Below are positions 1 to 9,473 of a stretch of DNA of 64,000 bases, piece after piece. The translations under genes and the position numbers were made by a program. The notes under the pieces were generated by a model. The model had not been told where the DNA came from. It did not search any database and saw only the letters and a program-made list of their open reading frames with translations. The stretch's first letter is position 1, and each line of letters begins with the position of its first letter. Source of the DNA: Qipengyuania algicida (GTDB taxonomy: Bacteria > Pseudomonadota > Alphaproteobacteria > Sphingomonadales > Sphingomonadaceae). The DNA is taken from assembly GCF_009828025.1 (NCBI RefSeq), contig NZ_WTYA01000001.1, positions 421,174 through 485,173 on the forward strand, given 5' to 3'.

Positions 1-1
1 C

Positions 2-457
2 ACCGGTGATGGCTGCCGCCGCGACGACGACGGCTATTACTGGATCACCGGCCGGGTAGACGATGTGATTAATGTCTCGGGCCACCGCATGGGCACCGCC
101 GAGGTCGAGAGCGCGCTGGTGCTGCATCCCAAGGTCGCCGAAGCGGCGGTGGTCGGCTATCCCCACGAAATCAAGGGACAGGGCATCTATTGCTATGTCA
201 CGCTCAACGCCGGGGACGAGCCTTCGGAGGGGTTGGAGGCGGAATTGCGGCAATGGGTGCGCAAGGAAATCGGGCCGATCGCAACGCCCGACCACATCCA
301 CTTCACCCCGGCCCTGCCCAAGACCCGCTCGGGCAAGATCATGCGGCGGATCCTGCGCAAGATCGCGGAGAACGAAACCGGATCGCTGGGCGACACCTCG
401 ACACTGGCCGATCCCGCGATCGTCGAAACGCTGATCGAGACGCGCAAGAACCGCTAA
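2..457 (+). CDS. acs: Acetyl-CoA synthetase, C-terminal part (gene starts before the window)
   Basis: AMP-forming acetate:CoA ligase makes acetyl-CoA from acetate, ATP and CoA in the cytoplasm. Only the C-terminal subdomain is present, read in one open frame from base 2 to a TAA stop. It shows the hinge [20 protein letters not shown], which swings between the adenylation and thioester steps, and the end motif [10 protein letters not shown], whose lysine is the usual regulatory acetylation site. The last residues (NR) fit a normal end for the family. The stop overlaps the end of the opposite-strand gene by 4 bases, so the two genes converge. An ATG at 65 lies inside the domain and is not the real start. 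Confidence 0.95.
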   Translation, partial: TGDGCRRDDDGYYWITGRVDDVINVSGHRMGTAEVESALVLHPKVAEAAVVGYPHEIKGQGIYCYVTLNAGDEPSEGLEAELRQWVRKEIGPIATPDHIHFTPALPKTRSGKIMRRILRKIAENETGSLGDTSTLADPAIVETLIETRKNR

Positions 458-1200
458 TCGGGCTGGTCGGGATCGTCCGGCGGGTTGGCGTTCCCGGCAA
501 TCGCGTCGGCCACCTGCTGACGCCAGTCCTGACCGCGCTCTGCAGGCGTCGCGACAAGGATCGGCAGCGATTCGAGCGTCGCCAGAACGCGCACGTCCCT
601 GGGCGAGGAAATGTTGGCGATGTCGATCGCCTCAGCTGCGCATTTGCCGACCGCGAAGGCATCGGCCATCTCGACCGGTTCCTGAAACGGCAGATATTCA
701 ACCGCAATTTTCGAATGCTCGGCCCAGCGGTCCAGCGCGTCCTCCGCTCGTGTCCCGGCGATGAAGCAGATCAGCTTGCCTGCAAGGCTGGGCAGGCTCT
801 GCGCGGGCACATCGGCACGCTGCACCAGCAATTGCCGGTCATGACTGACCACCGGGCCGTCCAGCAGATCGTCGCTCAGCGTGCCCGACGCCATCTCCAT
901 CGGAGAGAGAAACGCGACATCGTCATCGGCAGCGTGGGCCAACCCGTCCGGCCCGTCGTAGGAATGAAACGCAATGTTCTTCGGATCGCGTCCGGTGACA
1001 CTTGCGATGCGGCGGCACAGGCTGACCAGATAGCCGCGCCACACCCCATCTGCACCCAATTGCGCCAGCCCCGGCGCGCTCACCGCACCGCAGGTCAGGC
1101 TGGGCGCGAGGGTAATCGGTGGAACGGCTTGTGGAGGCGAAACATCGGTAGGAGGTGTCTGGGCCAGTGCCGTGGCGAACAGCAGTGCTGCTGCAATCAT
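454..1200 (-). CDS. Periplasmic solute-binding-like protein
   Basis: A 248-residue protein with a short hydrophobic leader ending near AQ at residues 13-14, so probably exported. The rest reads like a small type-3 extracellular solute-binding domain (ligand-binding half, phrases such as [12 protein letters not shown] and [18 protein letters not shown]) with two or three cysteines. No permease or ATPase genes are adjacent, so a transport role is not established. Its ATG overlaps the TGA of the upstream phosphoesterase gene as ATGA, and AAGGA lies just before the start, so the two are probably co-translated. A periplasmic sensor or accessory role for the phosphoesterase is equally possible. Confidence 0.6.
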   Translation of the reverse strand: MIAAALLFATALAQTPPTDVSPPQAVPPITLAPSLTCGAVSAPGLAQLGADGVWRGYLVSLCRRIASVTGRDPKNIAFHSYDGPDGLAHAADDDVAFLSPMEMASGTLSDDLLDGPVVSHDRQLLVQRADVPAQSLPSLAGKLICFIAGTRAEDALDRWAEHSKIAVEYLPFQEPVEMADAFAVGKCAAEAIDIANISSPRDVRVLATLESLPILVATPAERGQDWRQQVADAIAGNANPPDDPDQPD

Positions 1201-3359
1201 TTCAATCCTTGGTTATATTGCGGGAGCGTGGATGGCAGCGTGTTGAACCCTGCTGGAACGTGGGTTACGATGCCCTGCATCAGGTCTTCAGGCGTCATGC
1301 CGATCGCCTTGCAGCCCTGCCCCCCGTAATGCGGCAGATGGTCGACCACCTGTTCCGGGATCATCGCATAGGAGCCCGGCAGGATCGGCGCCGTACCGTT
1401 CAGTCGCGCCGGATCGAAGGCCGAGAGCAGGCTGTCGGTGATCGGCGAATTGATATCGCGCGGCCCCAGATGCTTCTGGTGGAAACCGGGCGGGCCAAAG
1501 CGATTGAATTCCGGGCTGTCGCCCTTCTCCAGCGAGGCTTTCTCATCCGGCAGGCTGGTCAGCGGCTGGAGGCCGAAGACATCCTCGATCGTCTCGATCA
1601 CCGCATTGTGATCGCCCTCGGCATGGCTGACGGTGTGAACACGCGAATAGGGTGAGATCACCAGCAGCGGCACCCGCACGCCGCGCGACAGGGGCAGGCC
1701 ATCCGGACCGTAGGACAAAATACGCGGCGGCACGTGATCGTAGAAGCCATCGGATTCGTCATAGGTGATGATGATCGCGGAATGCTTCCAGATGTCGGGA
1801 TGCGAGGCGATGGCGTTGATCACCCGCGCGTTCATCGCTTCGGTAATCTGGTGGTCAGAATAGCCGGGGTGATCGTCATCCCCGCTCTTGGCGTCGTTGA
1901 TCGCCTTGATATCGGACTCGGTCAGATGGGCGGGAAAGTCGCCGTTATGGATTGGCACGTCCATGTGCTGGAGATTGCCGAATCCGCCGCGGATATAGAT
2001 GATCCCGCCCTGCTTGGGCAGCTTGCCTGCCGCAAGATCGGCGAAGAAATCGCCCTCGCCCCGCAGCGAGGTTCGCTGGGTGTCGTTGTCCGCTAGATAG
2101 CCGAAATACTGCGGTCCCTCGTGGTGGGCGACGAAATTTGCGTGGGTCGTCTCACCCGGCGGATCGGTCGGTTCGTGGCCGTAGCCGTTCTGATACCAGC
2201 GCCATTCGACCGCGCGGTGGCCGCTTCCGGCAATGGCGGGGATGTCCTGCTGGATATCCGCCTGATTCATCGCCGGATCGCGGTCTCCCGCCAGCTTTTC
2301 CTTGATGTCGCTCCCCATCGCAGACAGCGGCACGGTCGCAAAGGTCAGATTGGTGGAAACATTGTGCGTGTCGCCTCCGTGGTTCTTGCCGTAATATTCC
2401 TTTGGTGACGTCGGTTCGCGCGGCGCGGCGCTGTGATCGAATTGCGATCCCCAATAAGGATTGGGATCGTTGACCACCGGCACGCCCTGCGTGGTGCCGG
2501 TGCCGGTGAAGTCCTTGCCCTCGATGGTACCGGCCATTTCGCCAGAGTGACCGGCGGCGCCATGCTTCACCCATTGCGTCTCACCCGCCTGCCCCGCGAG
2601 CATGGCGATGGCGTTAGGGGTGGATGGCGTGTCCTCAGTGGCAAAGATGTTGTCGAACAGGGTGAACCGGTTGGCATAGCGCCAGAAGAACGGGATCGTG
2701 TCGCAATCGATATAGCTCATCACGAGATGGGCATATTGCCGCCCGCGCGCAATCTGGCTGGCACTCTTGGCCGGGCCGGACTTGCCGCTGAATTCGGCCT
2801 GCGCAAAACCGTCCATGCGCGGGATGCCGTCCACCACGTCGAGCTTTTTCGCCAGAGCTGTGTGGCTGTGATCGACGCTGTCCATCACGCTGGCGTTCTG
2901 CTGCGGGCCGAGGCGGAAGGGATGGACCATCACCTTTTTCCCGGTCGAAGTGTCGGTGTAGAACTGAAAAAAACCGGGGGTATGCGCCGGATCGCGCGGG
3001 CCTTTGGGATTGGCGTAGAGGCCGTTGGCACCGGGGAAAGTGCCATATTCGTGATCGAAGGATTCGTTCTCGTTGAAGATCACGAAGACATATTTGACCT
3101 TCTTGCGCAGCAGCTTGACGAGCTGCTCACGCGACAGCTTCGGTCCCTTGGCCGGGTCGCGAAACATCGGCGCCACTGCAGGGTCATGCGTGGGCGGCTG
3201 GGAAGTAACCATCGGCGGCGTGCGCTCTTGCGCCAGAAGCGGGGCCGCCGGAAACGCCGAGAAAATCACGGCGCCCGACGACAGTGCCGCCAACGCCTGC
3301 TGCGCGAATGTTTGCTTTGCCACGCGACCGCCCTTGTCGAGTCTGTATGTCGAACTCAT
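1197..3359 (-). CDS. Acid phosphatase / phospholipase C family phosphoesterase
   Basis: A 720-residue exported enzyme of the phosphoesterase family that includes AcpA and non-haemolytic phospholipase C (alkaline-phosphatase-like fold). A leader with a hydrophobic stretch at about residues 22-43, ending in LLAQ, indicates export. The metal-site motif FNENESFDHEYGTFPGANG is near residue 95, and the second metal motif ITYDESDGFYDHVPP is near residue 540. A histidine-rich HNAVIETIEDVFG segment follows. The length is within the family range. Substrate (phosphate monoester or phospholipid) cannot be told from sequence alone. It forms a two-gene unit with the downstream binding-like protein and is separated from motB by about 47 bases. 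Confidence 0.85.
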   Translation of the reverse strand: MSSTYRLDKGGRVAKQTFAQQALAALSSGAVIFSAFPAAPLLAQERTPPMVTSQPPTHDPAVAPMFRDPAKGPKLSREQLVKLLRKKVKYVFVIFNENESFDHEYGTFPGANGLYANPKGPRDPAHTPGFFQFYTDTSTGKKVMVHPFRLGPQQNASVMDSVDHSHTALAKKLDVVDGIPRMDGFAQAEFSGKSGPAKSASQIARGRQYAHLVMSYIDCDTIPFFWRYANRFTLFDNIFATEDTPSTPNAIAMLAGQAGETQWVKHGAAGHSGEMAGTIEGKDFTGTGTTQGVPVVNDPNPYWGSQFDHSAAPREPTSPKEYYGKNHGGDTHNVSTNLTFATVPLSAMGSDIKEKLAGDRDPAMNQADIQQDIPAIAGSGHRAVEWRWYQNGYGHEPTDPPGETTHANFVAHHEGPQYFGYLADNDTQRTSLRGEGDFFADLAAGKLPKQGGIIYIRGGFGNLQHMDVPIHNGDFPAHLTESDIKAINDAKSGDDDHPGYSDHQITEAMNARVINAIASHPDIWKHSAIIITYDESDGFYDHVPPRILSYGPDGLPLSRGVRVPLLVISPYSRVHTVSHAEGDHNAVIETIEDVFGLQPLTSLPDEKASLEKGDSPEFNRFGPPGFHQKHLGPRDINSPITDSLLSAFDPARLNGTAPILPGSYAMIPEQVVDHLPHYGGQGCKAIGMTPEDLMQGIVTHVPAGFNTLPSTLPQYNQGLK

Positions 3360-3406
3360 GACGTCCTAGCGGCAAGGAGCGCGAAGCAAAAGAGCGTGAA
3401 GAGCGA

Positions 3407-4240
3407 TCAGTTCGACAGCAGGATCGAGATCCTTCGATTGCGCGGGTCTTCGGGATTATCAGAGATCAGTGGTTCACGATCGGCGACACCCTCGATCCGG
3501 CGAAACCGGCTCAGGGCTATACCGTCGCGGACCATCTCCTGCCGCGTCGCCTCTGCTCGCCCGGCGGACAGCGACCAATTGTTGCCATTATGGCGGTCCT
3601 TCCACGGCAGGGCATCGGTATGACCACGGATCGTCAGCTCTCCGCCTTCGGCCCCGACAACTTCAGACAAGGCTTTGACCAGGTCGCGCGCGTCCTTGCT
3701 CATCATCGTGGTGCCCAAAGTGAACATCGAGAAATCGGCATCGTCGACCAGATCGATCCGCGTGCCTTCGGTCGTATCGACCATCCGCACCTGCCGCAAA
3801 AGACGACGCAATCTGGCGTTGGTCGCGACCTTCTCCTCAAGCGAAGAGCGCACGCGCTTCGCCGCGCTGCCGCCTTCCTTCGGCCCGCCGGTGGTATCGC
3901 GCGGGACTGTAATGGAACGCGTGCCCGTCTGCCCCATTGCGTGCGGGTAATTGTCGACGTCGGTCAGCGAACTTCCGCCCAGGGGGCCGAACGAACCGGC
4001 GCTTTGTTCCTTGGTTTTCACGAGCGTCGGCGTGAAGTAATCCGCCAGACCCTTGCGCTGGTCCTCGGTCGTCGCGCCCAGCAGCCATAGCAGCAGGAAA
4101 AACGCCATCATCGCGGTCACGAAGTCGGCATAGGCGACTTTCCACGCGCCGCCGTGGTGGCCGCCTTCGACGACGGTCACTTTCTTGACGATGATCGGGG
4201 CGGGCGGCTCGTTCTTGCCGCGTTTGGCTGCGCTCGCCAT
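3407..4240 (-). CDS. motB: Flagellar motor stator protein MotB
   Basis: MotB anchors the stator to peptidoglycan and carries the proton-binding aspartate. The 277-residue protein has a single N-terminal membrane helix beginning at the motif AYADFVTAMMAFFLLLWLLG; Asp39 is the expected proton site. The periplasmic OmpA-like domain at about residues 170-275 shows LTIRGHTDALPW and the ending NRRISILL that bind peptidoglycan. It lies one base after motA, so the stator pair is the last unit of the flg run. The next gene downstream (the phosphoesterase) is in the same orientation but unrelated. Confidence 0.95.
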   Translation of the reverse strand: MASAAKRGKNEPPAPIIVKKVTVVEGGHHGGAWKVAYADFVTAMMAFFLLLWLLGATTEDQRKGLADYFTPTLVKTKEQSAGSFGPLGGSSLTDVDNYPHAMGQTGTRSITVPRDTTGGPKEGGSAAKRVRSSLEEKVATNARLRRLLRQVRMVDTTEGTRIDLVDDADFSMFTLGTTMMSKDARDLVKALSEVVGAEGGELTIRGHTDALPWKDRHNGNNWSLSAGRAEATRQEMVRDGIALSRFRRIEGVADREPLISDNPEDPRNRRISILLSN

Positions 4241-4241
4241 T

Positions 4242-5105
4242 TCAGCGCTTCCTCAGGCTGTCGAGCAGCTCGGACAGGCCGGGACGGAAGGCATGGCCAA
4301 GGCCCGAACGCGCGCTTTCCACCACCAGCGGTTGCGGATGGCCATGAAGGCTGGCGATGATGACCTGCTTGACCGCATGGAAAATTTGTTCGTCCGCATC
4401 GAGCACCTGCTTCAACCGTCCGGCGAGCGGGGCGACGATGCCATAGGCCAGCAACACGCCCATGAAAGTGCCGACCAGCGCCGAACCGATCATCCCGCCA
4501 AGGACGCTGGGCGGCTCGTCGATTGAGCCCATGGTCTTCACCACGCCGAGCACGGCGGCGACGATGCCCAGAGCGGGCAAGGCATCGGCGAGGCTCTGGA
4601 GCGCGTGCTGTGGCTCCTGCATCTCGTGGAAATGGGTCTTGAGCGCATTGTCCATCACCTCTTCCACCGCATGGGTATCGAGCGTGCCGGAAGACACCAC
4701 GATCAACGTGAGCGCATCGCTAATCAGCGAAATCAGCGGCTTGTTCGCCAGCAACGCCGGATATTGCGCAAAGATCGCCGAATTTTCAGGTGCTTCGAGA
4801 TGGCTTTCAAGCGCCACCGGCCCTTCGGTACGCATCATCTTCATCAGCTGCGTCGTCAGCGCGATAGCGTCGATATGGTCCTGCTTGGAATGGCGTGGCC
4901 CCTTGAAGATTTTGGCGAACGATCCGCCGATCGCCTTCAATTCATGCATCGAATTACCCGCGACGACCGCACCGATGGCCGCGCCGCCGATGATCAGCAT
5001 TTCGTGCGGGATGGCGTGCATCACCGGACCGAGCGCGCCTCCAGTGATAGCGAAGCCACCGAACACCATGACCAGCAGGATGACAATACCGATTGCAGCG
5101 AACAT
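4242..5105 (-). CDS. motA: Flagellar motor stator protein MotA
   Basis: MotA is the inner-membrane stator subunit that couples ion flow to torque on FliG. The 287-residue protein has four hydrophobic segments (two near residues 2-50, two near 150-225), the large cytoplasmic loop between helices 2 and 3, and the conserved membrane prolines in DALPALGIVAAVLGVVKTM and DEPPSVLGGMIGSALVGTF. It is followed directly by motB and preceded by flgL with a 36-base gap that shows no convincing promoter, so it is probably transcribed with the flg run. It is distinct from the shorter MotA-like protein at 13084-13758. Confidence 0.95.
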   Translation of the reverse strand: MFAAIGIVILLVMVFGGFAITGGALGPVMHAIPHEMLIIGGAAIGAVVAGNSMHELKAIGGSFAKIFKGPRHSKQDHIDAIALTTQLMKMMRTEGPVALESHLEAPENSAIFAQYPALLANKPLISLISDALTLIVVSSGTLDTHAVEEVMDNALKTHFHEMQEPQHALQSLADALPALGIVAAVLGVVKTMGSIDEPPSVLGGMIGSALVGTFMGVLLAYGIVAPLAGRLKQVLDADEQIFHAVKQVIIASLHGHPQPLVVESARSGLGHAFRPGLSELLDSLRKR

Positions 5106-5141
5106 GGTGGGTTGATCCCTATCGAAAGCAGACGCGAAAGC

Positions 5142-6053
5142 TCAGCGCAACAGGCTGAACAGCGAGAGATTGGCGAGTTTGACGAAGCTGGCCTGGCTGG
5201 CTTCGAGTACGGTCATTGTTTGCTGCAAGCCGGTGATCGCGCTGGCGAGATCGACACCGCCGACATCGGATTTTTCCTGAGCGATCGACTCGGAATGTTC
5301 CGTGCGGCGTTGATCGAGCGTGTCGATCCATGTGAGGCGCGTGCCCACCACGGTTTGCGCGGTGGTCAGCTTGCCCAGCCCGGTGTCGAGCGCATCGAGC
5401 GAACCGCTGGCAAGGCTAGCGCCATTGCTGGCACCGCCTTGCAAGGCAGCGGCCAGATCGCCGATGGTCGAAAACAGATCGGTCGGTGTGCCATTGCTGG
5501 TGAAGTTGAACACGTCCGGGCCGGTCATGCTGACATCGACCATCTGCCCGTCGCCAAGGTCGATCGAGGCGGGTTGCGCCGTGCCGACGTAAGTCGCGCC
5601 ATTGCCCGATGGTTGGTAGGCCTTGCCTGACAACTGGCCCCCGAACAGCGCGTTGCCAAACCCGTCCCTGCTTCCGGCCAGATCGACCAGCGCGTTGCGC
5701 AGACTCGCCAGTTCGTCGCCGATTGAGCGGCGATCTTGCACGGAAAGCGTGTCGCTTCCCGCCTGCAGCGCGAGTTCGCGCGCGCGGATGGCGATGTCGC
5801 TCATTTCCGTGAGCGCGCTGGAGGCCTGTTCGAGCTTGCTCGAAGCGGTATCGGAATTGCGCTGGTCCACCCCGGAAAGTGCTTCCTGCCGCGCCAGATC
5901 GCGCAACCGAGCGGCGGCGACCGGATCGTCGGAAGACCGCACCAGCCGCGATCCGGACGAGATCTGGCCCTGCGCGCTCTCGGCCTTGCGGCGCAAGGTG
6001 GAGAGCTGGAGATTGGCGCGCTCATAGAAGGCAGACGTGCTAACGGAGGTCAT
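5142..6053 (-). CDS. flgL: Flagellar hook-filament junction protein FlgL
   Basis: FlgL (HAP3) forms the outer of the two rings between hook and filament. The 303-residue protein has the flagellin-like N-terminal coiled region (YERANLQLSTLRRKAESAQGQ, then GSRLVRSSDDPVAAARL) and the matching C-terminal helix (LQQTMTVLEASQASFVKLANLSLFSLLR). The final residues resemble the flagellin C-terminus, as usual for this family. The start codon overlaps the flgK stop by 4 bases, which supports translational coupling and fixes the start. Confidence 0.93.
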   Translation of the reverse strand: MTSVSTSAFYERANLQLSTLRRKAESAQGQISSGSRLVRSSDDPVAAARLRDLARQEALSGVDQRNSDTASSKLEQASSALTEMSDIAIRARELALQAGSDTLSVQDRRSIGDELASLRNALVDLAGSRDGFGNALFGGQLSGKAYQPSGNGATYVGTAQPASIDLGDGQMVDVSMTGPDVFNFTSNGTPTDLFSTIGDLAAALQGGASNGASLASGSLDALDTGLGKLTTAQTVVGTRLTWIDTLDQRRTEHSESIAQEKSDVGGVDLASAITGLQQTMTVLEASQASFVKLANLSLFSLLR

Positions 6054-7390
6054 CGGCCCACTCCCAGAAGCGTATCGAAAATGTCGCTGGCGGCTTGCAT
6101 GGAGCGTGCCGAAGCCTGGAACGCCTGCTGGAAGCGCACCAGATTGGCTGCCTCCTGATCGAGGTCGACCCCGCTCTGCTGATCGAGCGCGATCTTCGCG
6201 CCCGAGGCTATCGCGCCCAGCGCATCGGAGGTCATCTGCTGGTCGGAAGCGCGCTGCGACAGCTGGTAGATCGAATTGCTGAGGCCGCTCGCCACGCCGC
6301 CGCTGTCGAGTGCGCCGATCAGCGCCGACAGATTGCCACCGTCGAGGCTTTGCGCCCCGGATCCCGCGGGTGCGGTGGCCAAAGCAGCGCCATCGGTGGT
6401 CGCGACGGTCAAGCCCGCTGCGCCAGTGCCGGAGAACAGCGGTTGGCCGGAATTGCCCGCGCGATCCACGCCCGCTGCCTGCGAGCTGTTGACGATCGCG
6501 GCGATGCCATTGGCCGAAGCATCCAGCTGTGTCCGCGCATCGTTCACCGCAGTCAGCGTCGAGGCGTGACCCGCCAACTCACCCGAAGCGATGGTGACGG
6601 CCGTGCCGTCGACATCGAAGGCCAGCGTACCATCGGCCTGTACGCTCATGTTCAGCGTGCCGGTATTGATGCCGTCGACCAGTGCCGGGCCGCTTGCACC
6701 GCCCATGCGCACCGCGACCTGGCCATCGCCTTTGAAACTTATCGAGACATCCGCCGTATCGGCCATCTGGCCCAGCAAATTGTCACGCTGGTCGAGCAGC
6801 GTGGCCCGCTCGCTGCTGCCCGCGCCGGTGCGGGCGATGTTGCGGTTGATGCGTGCGATCTGGGTCGCAAAGCTGTTGATATCCTCGACGCCAGCGTTAG
6901 CCGAGAAGGTCGCGCCTGCGCCTACGGCGCCGAGGCTGGAGGAGGCAAGATTGAACGCGCCCGCCATCGATTGCGCCGCGCCGATAGCCGCCGCCCGAAG
7001 ATCGGAAGACAATGGATCGGAGGCGAGCTGGCGCAAGGCTGCTTCGAAGCCGACGACCGCCTCATAGGGCCGCGCCTGCTCGACTGCCGATTCGATGTTT
7101 TCGAGCCCCTGCAATTCCGCGCTCGCGCGCGAGGCATCGCCCGACGTGCGGCGAACCTCGCTCTGGCGGAACAGGTCGACGTTGCGATCAACCCCGGCGA
7201 CGCGCACCCCGGCCAGCGTCAGATCCTGCTGGCGCCATGCCGAGCCGGCACCGGCGACTTCCTCGAGCGATACCGACCGGCGAACATAGCCCTCGGTATT
7301 CGCGTTGGCGATATTCTGCGCGGTGACATCGAGCGCGCTGCGCGCTGCGCGTGCACCGCTGGCACCGATAGTGAGGAGGTCGCTCGCCAT
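6050..7390 (-). CDS. flgK: Flagellar hook-associated protein FlgK
   Basis: FlgK (HAP1) forms the ring next to the hook. The 446-residue protein opens with the rod/hook-family signature at residues 1-40 (SARAARSALDVTAQNIANANTEGYVRRSV) and ends with NLVRFQQAFQASARSMQAASDIFDTLL, the typical C-terminal coiled segment of axial proteins. The middle is alanine- and glycine-rich. It is shorter than the enterobacterial protein (about 550 residues), in line with the compact axial proteins of this locus. It overlaps flgL by 4 bases and starts 3 bases after flgJ. Confidence 0.93.
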   Translation of the reverse strand: MASDLLTIGASGARAARSALDVTAQNIANANTEGYVRRSVSLEEVAGAGSAWRQQDLTLAGVRVAGVDRNVDLFRQSEVRRTSGDASRASAELQGLENIESAVEQARPYEAVVGFEAALRQLASDPLSSDLRAAAIGAAQSMAGAFNLASSSLGAVGAGATFSANAGVEDINSFATQIARINRNIARTGAGSSERATLLDQRDNLLGQMADTADVSISFKGDGQVAVRMGGASGPALVDGINTGTLNMSVQADGTLAFDVDGTAVTIASGELAGHASTLTAVNDARTQLDASANGIAAIVNSSQAAGVDRAGNSGQPLFSGTGAAGLTVATTDGAALATAPAGSGAQSLDGGNLSALIGALDSGGVASGLSNSIYQLSQRASDQQMTSDALGAIASGAKIALDQQSGVDLDQEAANLVRFQQAFQASARSMQAASDIFDTLLGVGR

Positions 7391-7393
7391 GAT

Positions 7394-7693
7394 TTATGAT
7401 CCTTCCTTGGCCAGCGACTTCGCGAGCATCTGCGACAGGCCGATGGCGCCGCTTTGCGCGGCAATCTCGGCGAAGCGGGCATCGCGCATTTCGGTGAACG
7501 TGTCCTGCGAGGAGCTGCCGAAGATGTCGTCTTCGCCCGCCAGCGATCCGGCGCGCGCCGCAGAGAGCAGCTGGCGCAGGAACATCGCCTCGACGCCTTG
7601 CGCCGCCTCGCGCATACCTTTCGCCCCGTCCCCCGGTGCCTTGACACCGGGAGACGCGACGGGGCCGAGGCCCAGGGAACCTGCGGAAATCAT
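7394..7693 (-). CDS. flgJ: Rod-binding protein, FlgJ N-terminal-domain type
   Basis: A 99-residue protein equal to only the rod-cap domain of FlgJ: it shows the core GVEAMFLRQLLSAARAG and the ending GAIGLSQMLAKSLAKEGS. The muramidase domain of the enterobacterial protein is absent, which is common in alphaproteobacteria; the separate lytic transglycosylase at 15497-16333 may supply that activity. It should act in the periplasm during rod assembly. Its ATG overlaps the flgI stop by 4 bases. Confidence 0.85.
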   Translation of the reverse strand: MISAGSLGLGPVASPGVKAPGDGAKGMREAAQGVEAMFLRQLLSAARAGSLAGEDDIFGSSSQDTFTEMRDARFAEIAAQSGAIGLSQMLAKSLAKEGS

Positions 7694-8796
7694 ATCACCA
7701 CCATTTCGGCGCGCAGCGAACCGGCCTGTTTGAGCGCTTCAAGAATGGCGACGAGGTCGGAAGGGCTGGCCCCCAGCGCATTGAGCGCGGCAACCACGTC
7801 GGACAGCGATGCGCCAGGTTCAAACAGGGCGACATGGTTGCCCTGCTGTTCGGCGGTGATAGTACTATCGGGAACGACGGCCGTCTTGCCCTTGGAAAAC
7901 GGCGCGGGCTGGCTGACTTGCGGATTTTCTTCCACGCGCAGGATCAGGCTGCCATGGCTGATCGCAGCGGGCGACAGCCTTACCATCTTGGAGATCACCA
8001 CCGTGCCCGAGCGCGAATTGACGATCACCTTGGCGGCGGTTTCCGCCGGAGTCACGTCGAGCATTTCGATCCGCGCCATCATCCCGGCACGCTCGTTCGC
8101 ACCCATAGGCAGTGTCAGGGCCAAAGTGACCCCGTCCTCGATCGTGGCAATGCCGGGATAGGCAGAGTTGATCGCATCGCGAACGCGCGAGGCGGTGAGA
8201 AAATCGGCCTGCGAGAGGTTCCAGCGCAGTACCGGGGCGCTGTCGAAACCGGTCGCGACCGCGCGTTCCACGCTGGCACCTTCGGGAATCCGCCCGACCG
8301 TGGGTACGTTGACGGTCAGCTTGGAACCGTCCTTGCCCGACACGCCCAGACCAGCAACCGCGAGGTTGCCCTGGGCCATCGCGTAGATCTCGCCATCCGC
8401 ACCATAGAGCGGGGTGAGGATTAGCGCGCCGCCGCGCAGCGACTTGGCCTTGCCGATGGTGGACACGGTGATGTCGATCCGCTGGCCGGGCTTGGCGAAG
8501 GCGGGCAGTTCGGCGGTAATCATCACCGCCGCCGCATTCTTGAGCGCCGGATTGACTCCGGCCGGCAATTGCAGCCCGAAGCGGCCCGAAACGCCGCGCA
8601 TGGCCTGCGTCAGATAGGCGAGATTGTCGTCTCCCGTCCCATCGAGGCCCACAACGATGCCATAGCCGGTCAACTGGTTGGACCGAACCGACTGGAAGCT
8701 GCCGAGATCGCGCACGCGCTCAGCGTGGGCGGCCACCGGCATCACCAGCATGGCGAGCCAGAGAAACGGCGTGATGAGGATGGCGAAGCGGGACAT
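7690..8796 (-). CDS. flgI: Flagellar P-ring protein FlgI
   Basis: FlgI polymerises into the periplasmic P-ring around the rod. I place the start at 8796, giving 368 residues, because it begins a clear signal peptide (hydrophobic residues 4-22 ending AAHA) followed by the mature start ERVRDLGSFQSVRSNQLTGY; the frame is open further upstream to 8967 but that part is antisense-like flgH sequence. The family signature GIVVGLDGTGDDN follows. The start shares one base with the flgH stop (TGATG), a strong coupling signal. The C-terminal LGASPSDLVAILEALKQAGSL is typical. Confidence 0.95.
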   Translation of the reverse strand: MSRFAILITPFLWLAMLVMPVAAHAERVRDLGSFQSVRSNQLTGYGIVVGLDGTGDDNLAYLTQAMRGVSGRFGLQLPAGVNPALKNAAAVMITAELPAFAKPGQRIDITVSTIGKAKSLRGGALILTPLYGADGEIYAMAQGNLAVAGLGVSGKDGSKLTVNVPTVGRIPEGASVERAVATGFDSAPVLRWNLSQADFLTASRVRDAINSAYPGIATIEDGVTLALTLPMGANERAGMMARIEMLDVTPAETAAKVIVNSRSGTVVISKMVRLSPAAISHGSLILRVEENPQVSQPAPFSKGKTAVVPDSTITAEQQGNHVALFEPGASLSDVVAALNALGASPSDLVAILEALKQAGSLRAEMVVI

Positions 8797-9473
8797 CAGA
8801 ACGGGCTCACCATCGAAAAGAACTTGGAGAGCCAGCCCTCGCGCGCACTGCGCTGGACCGAACCCTTGCCCGAATAGGCAATCTGCGCGTCGGCAATGCG
8901 GGTGCTCAGAATCTGGTTGTCGGACGAGATATCGGCCAGCCGGATGATGCCGGTCAGCTGTATCCATTCCTGTCCCTGACTCAGATCCATGATTTTTTCC
9001 CCTCGGATACGCGCGATGCCGCCAGGAAGAACCTCTGCAATCGTCACGGTAATCGCACCCGAAAGAGAAGAGGCTTGCGCAGCATCGCCCTTTCCATTGA
9101 ACGACCCGCTCGCCCCGGAATTAAGGATATTGGGATTAAAAGAGAACGGACCGACGCTGGGCGGCGTCAAAGATAGCGAGCCATCGCGGCTGGTCTTGCC
9201 GCTGGCCGACTTGGCGGTCGTGGTGCGTTCGGCGAGTACCACCGTGACCGGGTCGCCCACGCTACGCGCGCGCTGGCCATAGTGAAGCGGCGCATAGCCG
9301 TTCGCCGACTGGAAGATAGCACCGTTCGCCGGTTGCACCGCTGCGCTTGCAACGGGCGGCGGGGGCAATGCCGCGGTAAAACCGGTGGGGCGGGCCGCAC
9401 CACAGGCGCACAGCATGGCGGAGCAGGCCGCAACTGCGGCAAAGCGGAAAGTCTGGTTCATGGCGATGCTCAC
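8796..9473 (-). CDS. flgH: Flagellar L-ring lipoprotein FlgH
   Basis: FlgH forms the outer-membrane L-ring. The 225-residue precursor has a lipoprotein signal ending in the lipobox MLCAC at residues 20-24, so it is probably lipidated. The mature part has the family signatures GDPVTVVLAERTTTAKSASG, ITVTIAEVLPGGIARIRGEK and LTGIIRLADISSDNQILSTRIADAQIAYSGKG. It lies between flgG (4-base overlap) and flgI (1-base overlap). Confidence 0.95.
   Translation of the reverse strand: MSIAMNQTFRFAAVAACSAMLCACGAARPTGFTAALPPPPVASAAVQPANGAIFQSANGYAPLHYGQRARSVGDPVTVVLAERTTTAKSASGKTSRDGSLSLTPPSVGPFSFNPNILNSGASGSFNGKGDAAQASSLSGAITVTIAEVLPGGIARIRGEKIMDLSQGQEWIQLTGIIRLADISSDNQILSTRIADAQIAYSGKGSVQRSAREGWLSKFFSMVSPF

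Noticed and set aside
2433..3623. A 396-codon open frame opposite the phosphoesterase
   Set aside because: It covers the N-terminal half of a gene with clear metal-site motifs and a signal peptide and has no family features of its own.
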